Source: Pythium myriotylum (taxonomy: Eukaryota > Oomycota > Peronosporomycetes > Pythiales > Pythiaceae). From it: DNA of 64,000 nucleotides. How positions within the stretch are numbered: the stretch's first letter is position 1; each line of letters opens with the position of its first letter. Shown in pieces: positions 53,201 to 62,661 of this stretch. Below the pieces are notes generated by a model that was given only the letters and a program-made list of their open reading frames with translations, searched no databases and was not told the origin of the DNA. The stretch is from NCBI GenBank assembly GCA_023091665.1, contig JALJCQ010000030.1:3102501-3166500 (forward strand), given 5' to 3'. A program made the position numbers and the translations under genes.

Positions 53201-56200
53201 TGTCGGATGTGTTGTCGGAGGTGTCGTCGGAGGCGTTTGCGAACGTGGTCGCGGATGAGAGCTCAGCGGCGAGTTCGACTGGGGTGGAGGAGGACGTGGT
53301 GGCGGCAATGTCGGCAATATCAGCAATGGCGGCTGCGGCGTCTGTGGCTACTCTGGGTACGATCCCAACGGACTCGGCCGTGGATTCTTTGGGGCCCGTC
53401 GAGTCTATGGAGATGGCGGCGGGTGGTGTAGATGCGACGGAAACCGTGGAGGCGGTGGTGGAGAATATCGAAGCCGTGGTCGAGACGGTGGAGTCGACGG
53501 TGGAGTCTGTGGTGGCTGCGTCGGCCTTGACGGCGGCTGCGGAGGAGTTGGCGGAAGTGGATGTGGTGGGAGTGGCAGTGTTGGATTCTGCGTCTACGGT
53601 AATCGACACAGTTGAGGCGGTCGAGGCGGTCGAGGCGGTCGAGGCGGTCGAGGCGGTCGAGGCGGTCGATGCTATTGGAACGGCGGAAGCTGTCGAGACA
53701 GTGGAAGCTGTTGATGGTATTGAGACGGCGTTAGCTGTTGATGCTATTGAGACGGTGGTAGCTGTTGAGGCTATTGAGACGGCGGAAGCTGTTGAGGCTA
53801 TTGAGACGGTTGACGCGGTCGAGACGGTTGACGCGGTCGAGGGTGTCGATGCAGTCGAGGGTGTCGATGCAGTCGAGGGTGTCGATGCAGTCGAGGGTGT
53901 CGATGCAGTCGAGGCGACAGAGACCGAGGCAACAGAGCCCGAGGCGACAGAGGCTGTGGATGCTGTGGTGGAGTCGGTGGTGACGGTGGAGGCATTGGTC
54001 GAAGCGGTGTCGGGTCCGGCTGCGGCTGCGTCGCGCGAGGTATCGTCTTTCGAGGTGGAAGAGATCGCGGCACCATCGACGTCGTTATCAGCTGGTGTGA
54101 GTGAGTCGTTGGCGAGTGAGTCGTTGGCGAGTGAGTCGTTGGCGAGTGAGTCGGTGGCGAGTGAGTCGGTGGAAGTGGAGGCTGTGTTGTCGGATGTGTT
54201 GTCGGAGGTGTCGTCGGAGGCGTTTGCGAACGTGGTCGCGGATGAGAGCTCAGCGGCGAGTTCGACTGGGGTGGAGGAGGACGTGGTGGCGGCAATGTCG
54301 GCAATATCAGCAATGGCGGCTGCGGCGTCTGTGGCTACTCTGGGTACGATCCCAACGGACTCGGCCGTGGATTCTTTGGGGCCCGTCGAGTCTGTGGAGA
54401 TGGCGGCGGGTGGTGTAGATGCGACGGAAACCGTGGAGGCGGTGGTGGAGAATATCGAAGCCGTGGTCGAGACGGTGGAGTCGACGGTGGAGTCTGTGGT
54501 GGCTGCGTCGGCCTTGACGGCGGCTGCGGAGGAGTTGGCGGAAGTGGATGTGGTGGGAGTGGCAGTGTTGGATTCTGCGTCTACGGTAATCGACACAGTT
54601 GAGGCGGTCGAGGCGGTCGAGGCGGTCGAGGCGGTCGAGGCGGTCGAGGCGGTCGAGGCGGTCGATGCTTTTGAGACGGTGGAAGCTGTTGATGCTATTG
54701 AGCCGGTGGAAGCTGTTGATGGTATTGAGACGGCGTTAGCTGTTGATGCTATTGAGACGGTGGTAGCTGTTGAGGCTATTGAGACGGCGGAAGCTGTTGA
54801 GGCTATTGAGACGGTTGACGCGGTCGAGGGTGTCGATGCAGTCGAGGGTGTCGATGCAGTCGAGGGTGTCGATGCAGTCGAGGCGACAGAGACCGAGGCA
54901 ACAGAGACCGAGGCGACAGAGGCTGTGGATGCTGTGGTGGAGTCGGTGGTGACGGTGGAGGCATTGGTCGAAGCGGTGTCGGGTCCGGCTGCGGCTGCGT
55001 CGCGCGAGGTATCGTCTTTCGAGGTGGAAGAGATCGCGGCACCATCGACGTCGTTATCAGCTGGTGTGAGTGAGTCGTTGGCGAGTGAGTCGTTGGCGAG
55101 TGAGTCGTTGGCGAGTGAGTCGTTGGCGAGTGAGTCGGTGGCGAGTGAGTCGGTGGAAGTGGAGGCTGTGTTGTCGGATGTGTTGTCGGAGGTGTCGTCG
55201 GAGGCGTTTGCGAACGTGGTCGCGGATGAGAGCTCAGCGGCGAGTTCGACTGGGGTGGAGGAGGACGTGGTGGCGGCAATGTCGGCAATATCAGCAATGG
55301 CGGCTGCGGCGTCTGTGGCTACTCTGGGTACGATCCCAACGGACTCGGCCGTGGATTCTTTGGGGCCCGTCGAGTCTATGGAGATGGCGGCGGGTGGTGT
55401 AGATGCGACGGAAACCGTGGAGGCGGTGGTGGAGAATATCGAAGCCGTGGTCGAGACGGTGGAGTCGACGGTGGAGTCTGTGGTGGCTGCGTCGGCCTTG
55501 ACGGCGGCTGCGGAGGAGTTGGCGGAAGTGGATGTGGTGGGAGTGGCAGTGTTGGATTCTGCGTCTACGGTAATCGACACAGTTGAGGCGGTCGAGGCGG
55601 TCGAGGCGGTCGAGGCGGTCGAGGCGGTCGAGGCGGTCGATGCTTTTGAGACGGTGGAAGCTGTTGATGCTATTGAGCCGGTGGAAGCTGTTGATGGTAT
55701 TGAGACGGCGTTAGCTGTTGAGGCTATTGAGACGGTGGTAGCTGTTGAGGCTATTGAGACGGCGGAAGCTGTTGAGGCTATTGAGACGGTTGACGCGGTC
55801 GAAACGGTTGACGCGGTCGAGGGTGTCGATGCAGTCGAGGGTGTCGATGCAGTCGAGGGTGTCGATGCAGTCGAGAGAGTCGATGCAGTCGAGGCGACAG
55901 AGACCGAGGCAACAGAGACCGAGGCGACAGAGGCTGTGGATGCTGTGGTGGAGTCGGTGGTGACGGTGGAGGCATTGGTCGAAGCGGTGTCGGGTCCGGC
56001 TGCGGCTGCGTCGCGCGAGGTATCGTCTTTCGAGGTGGAAGAGATCGCGGCACCATCGACGTCGTTATCAGCTGGTGTGAGTGAGTCGTTGGCGAGTGAG
56101 TCGTTGGCGAGTGAGTCGTTGGCGAGTGAGTCGTTGGCGAGTGAGTCGGTGGAAGTGGAGGCTGTGTTGTCGGATGTGTTGTCGGAGGTGTCGTCGGAGG

Positions 56201-59200
56201 CGTTTGCGAACGTGGTCGCGGATGAGAGCTCAGCGGCGAGTTCGACTGGGGTGGAGGAGGACGTGGTGGCGGCAATGTCGGCAATATCAGCAATGGCGGC
56301 TGCGGCGTCTGTGGCTACTCTGGGTACGATCCCAACGGACTCGGCCGTGGATTCTTTGGGGCCCGTCGAGTCTGTGGAGATGGCGGCGGGTGGTGTAGAT
56401 GCGACGGAAACCGTGGAGGCGGTGGTGGAGAATATCGAAGCCGTGGTCGAGACGGTGGAGTCGACGGTGGAGTCTGTGGTGGCTGCGTCGGCCTTGACGG
56501 CGGCTGCGGAGGAGTTGGCGGAAGTGGATGTGGTGGGAGTGGCAGTGCTGGATTCTGCGTCTACGGTAATCGACACAGTTGAGGCGGTCGAGGCGGTCGA
56601 GGCGGTCGAGGCGGTCGAGGCGGTCGAGGCGGTCGATGCTTTTGAGACGGTGGAAGCTGTTGATGCTATTGAGCCGGTGGAAGCTGTTGATGGTATTGAG
56701 ACGGCGTTAGCTGTTGATGCTATTGAGACGGTGGTAGCTGTTGAGGCTATTGAGACGGCGGAAGCTGTTGAGGCTATTGAGACGGTTGACGCGGTCGAAA
56801 CGGTTGACGCGGTCGAGGGTGTCGATGCAGTCGAGGGTGTCGATGCAGTCGAGGGTGTCGATGCAGTCGAGGCGACAGAGACCGAGGCAACAGAGCCCGA
56901 GGCGACAGAGGCTGTGGATGCTGTGGTGGAGTCGGTGGTGACGGTGGAGGCATTGGTCGAAGCGGTGTCGGGTCCGGCTGCGGCTGCGTCGCGCGAGGTA
57001 TCGTCTTTCGAGGTGGAAGAGATCGCGGCACCATCGACGTCGTTATCAGCTGGTGTGAGTGAGTCGTTGGCGAGTGAGTCGGTGGCGAGTGAGTCGTTGG
57101 CGAGTGAGTCGTTGGCGAGTGAGTCGTTGGCGAGTGAGTCGGTGGAAGTGGAGGCTGTGTTGTCGGATGTGTTGTCGGATGTGTTGTCGGAGGTGTCGTC
57201 GGAGGCGTTTGCGAACGTGGTCGCGGATGAGAGCTCAGCGGCGAGTTCGACTGGGGTGGAGGAGGACGTGGTGGCGGCAATGTCGGCAATATCAGCAATG
57301 GCGGCTGCGGCGTCTGTGGCTACTCTGGGTACGATCCCAACGGACTCGGCCGTGGATTCTTTGGGGCCCGTCGAGTCTATGGAGATGGCGGGTGGTGTAG
57401 ATGCGACGGAAACCGTGGAGGCGGTGGTGGAGAATATCGAAGCCGTGGTCGAGACGGTGGAGTCGACGGTGGAGTCTGTGGTGGCTGCGTCGGCCTTGAC
57501 GGCGGCTGCGGAGGAGTTGGCGGAAGTGGATGTGGTGGGAGTGGCAGTGTTGGATTCTGCGTCTACGGTAATCGACACAGTTGAGGCGGTCGAGGCGGTC
57601 GAGGCGGTCGAGGCGGTCGAGGCGGTCGAGGCGGTCGAGGCGGTCGATGCTATTGGAACGGCGGAAGCTGTCGAGACAGTGGAAGCTGTTGATGGTATTG
57701 AGACGGCGTTAGCTGTTGATGCTATTGAGACGGTGGTAGCTGTTGAGGCTATTGAGACGGCGGAAGCTGTTGAGGCTATTGAGACGGTTGACGCGGTCGA
57801 GACGGTTGACGCGGTCGAGACGGTTGACGCGGTCGAGGGTGTCGATGCAGTCGAGGGTGTCGATGCAGTCGAGGGTGTCGATGCAGTCGAGGGTGTCGAT
57901 GCAGTCGAGGCGACAGAGACCGAGGCAACAGAGCCCGAGGCGACAGAGGCTGTGGATGCTGTGGTGGAGTCGGTGGTGACGGTGGAGGCATTGGTCGAAG
58001 CGGTGTCGGGTCCGGCTGCGGCTGCGTCGCGCGAGGTATCGTCTTTCGAGGTGGAAGAGATCGCGGCACCATCGACGTCGTTATCAGCTGGTGTGAGTGA
58101 GTCGTTGGCGAGTGAGTCGTTGGCGAGTGAGTCGTTGGCGAGTGAGTCGGTGGCGAGTGAGTCGGTGGAAGTGGAGGCTGTGTTGTCGGATGTGTTGTCG
58201 GAGGTGTCGTCGGAGGCGTTTGCGAACGTGGTCGCGGATGAGAGCTCAGCGGCGAGTTCGACTGGGGTGGAGGAGGACGTGGTGGCGGCAATGTCGGCAA
58301 TATCAGCAATGGCGGCTGCGGCGTCTGTGGCTACTCTGGGTACGATCCCAACGGACTCGGCCGTGGATTCTTTGGGGCCCGTCGAGTCTATGGAGATGGC
58401 GGCGGGTGGTGTAGATGCGACGGAAACCGTGGAGGCGGTGGTGGAGAATATCGAAGCCGTGGTCGAGACGGTGGAGTCGACGGTGGAGTCTGTGGTGGCT
58501 GCGTCGGCCTTGACGGCGGCTGCGGAGGAGTTGGCGGAAGTGGATGTGGTGGGAGTGGCAGTGTTGGATTCTGCGTCTACGGTAATCGACACAGTTGAGG
58601 CGGTCGAGGCGGTCGAGGCGGTCGAGGCGGTCGAGGCGGTCGAGGCGGTCGATGCTTTTGAGACGGTGGAAGCTGTTGATGCTATTGAGCCGGTGGAAGC
58701 TGTTGATGGTATTGAGACGGTGGTAGCTGTTGAGGCTATTGAGACGGTGGAAGCTGTTGAGGCTATTGAGACGGCGGAAGCTGTTGATGCTATTGAGACG
58801 GCGAAAGCTGTCGAGACAGTGGAAGCTGTTGATGCTATTGAGACGGCGAAAGCTGTTGATGCTATTGAGACGGCGAAAGCTGTCGAGACAGTGGAAGCTG
58901 TTGAGGCTATTGAGCCGGTGGAAGCTGTTGATGCTATTGAGACGGTGGTAGCTGTTGAGGCTATTGAGACGGCGGAAGCTGTTGAGGCTATTGAGACGGT
59001 TGACGCGGTCGAGACGGTTGACGCGGTCGAGACGGTTGACGCGGTCGAGACGGTTGACGCGGTCGAGGGAGTCGATGCAGTCGAGGGTGTCGATGCAGTC
59101 GAGAGAGTCGATGCAGTCGAGGGGACAGAGACCGAGGCAACAGAGACCGAGGCGACAGAGGCTGTGGATGCTGTGGTGGAGTCGGTGGTGACGGTGGAGG

Positions 59201-61221
59201 CATTGGTCGAAGCGGTGTCGGGTCCGGCTGCGGCTGCGTCGCGCGAGGTATCGTCTTTCGAGGTGGAAGAGATCGCGGCACCATCGACGTCGTTATCAGC
59301 TGGTGTGAGTGAGTCGTTGGCGAGTGAGTCGTTGGCGAGTGAGTCGTTGGCGAGTGAGTCGTTGGCGAGTGAGTCGGTGGAAGTGGAGGCTGTGTTGTCG
59401 GATGTGTTGTCGGAGGTGTCGTCGGAGGCGTTTGCGAACGTGGTCGCGGATGAGAGCTCAGCGGCGAGTTCGACTGGGGTGGAGGAGGACGTGGTGGCGG
59501 CAATGTCGGCAATATCAGCAATGGCGGCTGCGGCGTCTGTGGCTACTCTGGGTACGATCCCAACGGGCTCGGCCGTGGATTCTTTGGGGCCCGTCGAGTC
59601 TGTGGAGATGGCGGCGGGTGGTGTAGATGCGACGGAAACCGTGGAGGCGGTGGTGGAGAATATCGAAGCCGTGGTCGAGACGGTGGAGTCGACGGTGGAG
59701 TCTGTGGTGGCTGCGTCGGCCTTGACGGCGGCTGCGGAGGAGTTGGCGGAAGTGGATGTGGTGGGAGTGGCAGTGTTGGATTCTGCGTCTACGGTAATCG
59801 ACACAGTTGAGGCGGTCGAGGCGGTCGAGGCGGTCGAGGCGGTCGAGGCGGTCGAGGCGGTCGATGCTTTTGAGACGGTGGAAGCTGTTGATGCTATTGA
59901 GCCGGTGGAAGCTGTTGATGGTATTGAGACGGTGGTAGCTGTTGAGGCTATTGAGACGGTGGAAGCTGTTGAGGCTATTGAGACGGCGGAAGCTGTTGAT
60001 GCTATTGAGACGGCGAAAGCTGTCGAGACAGTGGAAGCTGTTGATGCTATTGAGACGGCGAAAGCTGTTGATGCTATTGAGACGGCGAAAGCTGTCGAGA
60101 CAGTGGAAGCTGTTGAGGCTATTGAGCCGGTGGAAGCTGTTGATGCTATTGAGACGGTGGTAGCTGTTGAGGCTATTGAGACGGCGGAAGCTGTTGAGGC
60201 TATTGAGACGGTTGACGCGGTCGAGACGGTTGACGCGGTCGAGACGGTTGACGCGGTCGAGACGGTTGACGCGGTCGAGGGAGTCGATGCAGTCGAGGGT
60301 GTCGATGCAGTCGAGAGAGTCGATGCAGTCGAGGGGACAGAGACCGAGGCAACAGAGACCGAGGCGACAGAGGCTGTGGATGCTGTGGTGGAGTCGGTGG
60401 TGACGGTGGAGGCATTGGTCGAAGCGGTGTCGGGTCCGGCTGCGGCTGCGTCGCGCGAGGTATCGTCTTTCGAGGTGGAAGAGATCGCGGCACCATCGAC
60501 GTCGTTATCAGCTGGTGTGAGTGAGTCGTTGGCGAGTGAGTCGTTGGCGAGTGAGTCGTTGGCGAGTGAGTCGTTGGCGAGTGAGTCGTTGGCGAGTGAG
60601 TCGGTGGAAGTGGAGGCTGTGTTGTCGGATCTTGTGTCGGTTATTGAAGTGCCAATGTTCGTGACTCCGCTGCTGTCTTCAGTGGCTAGTGTTGGTCGCG
60701 GTCAAGATGACTGTCCTGATGGTGGATCCTCTCGTGTTCGTGAAGATGATTCGATCAGTTCTTATACATTCGCGAAACCGAGTACTCTGGCTTCTTCTCC
60801 AACAAGTGCAGCAGTGTCAGACAGTTATAGCAGCGAAGAACCTGTTAGTGACGAACCGTCGCTGGTTGCAGCAATTGCGGATTCATTCGATGATGACGCC
60901 GCAGAAGATGATCATCACGTTGCTTTGTTGGGAAGTCCCTCATCGAACCAGACACAAAACATGCGCCTCAAAGTTATCGGCCGCATCCAAAGCATCAATG
61001 AAGAATACCTCGAAAACCTGATCGGCGAGTGTGTTGGAAGCCTCGACGACATCGACGACGGGTTGTCTGAAGTCTTCGCTGCTCTCTCGCCGGACGAAGA
61101 CCACGAGACTGGTGAGTTGGGGCCTCGCAAATGGTCACTTCCATCTCTCGATCAGCTAGATCTCGTTCTCCGAGAGCAAGACTCAATGGATGGATCCGAC
61201 CAAAGAAATCCCCACCGCTAG
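38245..61221 (+). CDS. Giant TPR-IQ protein with 20-unit acidic higher-order repeat array (one frameshift)
   Basis: My seven-exon model is 38245-38489, 38564-38622, 38684-38742, 38800-38925, 38992-39150, 39213-40223 and 40284-61221. All introns are GT..AG, 57-74 bp, and all phases agree. The product is roughly 7,500 residues. The N-terminus is MAMRRRLKERP...; TPR-like helices lie in exons 4-6 (YEQSAKML, LANYYKKQKKLQAALQVATK, LHNMAIEWANLQ), then a basic Pro/Ser region. IQ motifs straddle the last intron (AATRIQ, AAIHIQSAARM, AAMIQAVWRGAAV, GAKIQAAWRGKAE, SATRIQSHIRRHL). The 20-unit array follows, and a unique 200-residue acidic C-terminus ends the protein. A single +1 frameshift in repeat unit 6 puts a stop at 46578-46580, and the frame after it runs on to 61221. 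No known family is recognised for the array. Confidence 0.7.
40968..60630 (+). repeat. Coding higher-order tandem repeat, 20 units of 870-1212 bp
   Basis: Unit starts (the GGV codons) are at 40968, 42006, 42894, 43914, 44790, 45900, 46837, 47803, 48835, 49714, 50584, 51505, 52399, 53422, 54409, 55393, 56389, 57391, 58405 and 59617; the last unit ends inside a constant block at 60630. Each unit has constant block A (DATETVEAVVENIEAVVETV...VLDSASTVIDT), (VEA)n with 4-7 copies, a mosaic of 6-residue words such as EAVDAI/ETVEAV/ETAEAV, (VDAVEG)n with 2-5 copies, constant block B (EATEAVDAVVESVVTVEALV...), (ESLAS)n with 3-5 copies, and constant block C (EVEAVLSDVLSEVSSEAFAN...). Constant blocks look almost identical between units at DNA level. 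All unit lengths are multiples of three except unit 6. Composition is Glu/Ala/Val/Ser/Thr/Asp with almost no Lys or Arg. Confidence 0.95.
46561..46600 (+). other. Frameshift in repeat unit 6
   Basis: Within the (GAGTCGTTGGCGAGT)n tract the sequence reads GCGAGTGAGTGAGTCGG, where other units keep 15-bp spacing. Relative to its neighbours it is either a 4-bp GAGT insertion or an 11-bp deletion. Either change shifts the frame by +1 and creates the TGA at 46578-46580. The preceding unit distance is 937 bp, the only one not divisible by three. Confidence 0.85.
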
Positions 61222-61657
61222 ACGCTGGGCGTCGTACGACTTGAGCGTTTGTCGCCTCAGATCTCAGCACGTGGAATACCACCAAAGCAACAAAACCGGA
61301 TGTACGACTCCATGGTCGAGATAGTGGATGTAGATTCGTACAAGCTCACGAGACCTCTTCAAACGTAGTCAGTCGCTTTAAGTTGCCTTGCAACCCACAG
61401 TCGGGATCATGTTCAACCCCAAAAATCGAACCTCCGAGAATCAGTTCTTAACACGACACAACCGCGTTCGGATTGGTTGATTAGAACGAAATCACAGTTC
61501 AAAGTGACCCGTCTCTACAGAAAATCGTTTTTTTTCGAATGATCGATTGGTTATTTCGAACCATAGAACGCATCGACTTTCTCAGGAGATCAGTCCTCAC
61601 AGTCTCTTCTTCTATCCGACCGCATCAGTTCCTTCTCGACTCTCCCTCGTCATCACC
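61222..61657 (+). promoter_or_regulatory. Alpha-kinase upstream region with two CCAAT-type boxes
   Basis: No gene. GATTGGTTGATTAGAA at 61471 and GATTGGTTATTTCGAA at 61545 share an eight-base core and lie about 190 and 110 bp before the kinase ATG. They resemble the pair upstream of lipin. Confidence 0.42.
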
Positions 61658-62430
61658 ATGCCGCGCCGCCGCAGCTTCGCACGCGAGAACAACGCGCACC
61701 AAGCGAGCATCGACACGTCGCGCGTGTTCGCCACGGGCACGTTCAAGATCGTCTACGAAGGCACGTACACGCGCGGCCAGCGTCGCGGCCAGCGCTGCGT
61801 CTGCAAGGTCTTCATGTCGGGCTCGGTCTTCGACGAAGGCTACTTTGACGCCGAGATGAAGATCGTGGCCAAGGCCATGGACATCGTCGACCGCTTCAAC
61901 GAGAAGAAGTTCATCGACCGCGAGATCTGGGTGAACCGGCCGACGATCTGGACGTTCATGGAAGGCTCGAGCCGCGCCGGCGAGAAGAACCTCGTCGAGC
62001 CCATGATCGACCAGTTCGAAAAGTTCAACTCCAACTCGGGCTGGACGCCCGCGCAGGCCACGGCCTGGAGCGACGCCATGCAGGCGCTGAGCCACTACTC
62101 GTACCACACGAACGACCGCCGCGCGATGCTCTGCGACCTCCAGGGCGCGGTCTACCGCGACGGCTTCATCATCACGAACCCCGTCATCATGTCGACGACG
62201 CAGGAGTACGGCCCGACTGACCTCGGCGCCAAGGGCATCTCCACGTTCTTCTCGCAGCACGTCTGCAACAAGTTCAGCCGCGCGCACTGGATCCTTCCGA
62301 ACGATCGCGGCGTGTACTTTCCTATCCGCAAAGGCTCGAGCATGATGCGCGTGCAGCACGTGCCACGCGCGCGTCGCGGGCGCCGCTCACGCGCTTCAAC
62401 CAGATCGACGAAGGCGACGAGGACTACTGA
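61658..62430 (+). CDS. Alpha-kinase (MHCK/eEF2K type), oomycete family, probable 3' frameshift
   Basis: Starts MPRRRSFARENNAHQASIDT at 61658. Alpha-kinase landmarks are the beta-strand FATGTFKIVYEGTY, the lysine in CVCKVF, the metal-binding LCDLQGAVYRDG and the C-terminal YGPTDLGAKGISTFF followed by SQHVCNKFSRAHW. The family's structural zinc site normally ends C-x3-C (CNxxC); here the second Cys is Ser. Beyond about 62360 the frame runs into a basic, low-complexity tail to 62512. A different frame gives PLTRFNQIDEGDEDY and a stop at 62430, an acidic end typical of such kinases. I infer a 1- or 2-base indel near 62350-62370. These atypical Ser/Thr kinases act in the cytosol; this copy may be compromised. 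Coordinates use the acidic ending. Confidence 0.72.
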
Positions 62431-62661
62431 GCGTACGAGCGCTCGGCGTGGAATGCCCAGCGAAGATCAATGCGTAACTAATCAGAAAAAGAATCTAACA
62501 CCACGAGGTTGAGATCCTCCGTGGTCTTCAGTGTCTGCCACGCTGTCGCTCGCGAGAATGACGGCGGTGTGCTTTCGCGAATGTTTGCTGACGACTGCAG
62601 CGCCACTTTCTCTGTCTGCAGTTTGATTCCGACCAGATAACGGCAACCGAAATCAAGATCC

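Noticed and set aside
46530..59804. A minus-strand Ser/Thr/Ala-rich open frame of more than 4,400 codons, and a similar one at 40424-46744
   Set aside because: Both mirror the plus-strand repeat; the plus frame continues into unique TPR-IQ and C-terminal sequence on both sides and has clean introns, while the minus frames have no unique flanks.
41701..60403. Many short Arg/Trp-rich plus frames (MSRWRVSRW...) and Pro-rich minus frames repeated once per unit
   Set aside because: They are out-of-frame readings of the same 15-bp and 9-bp words.
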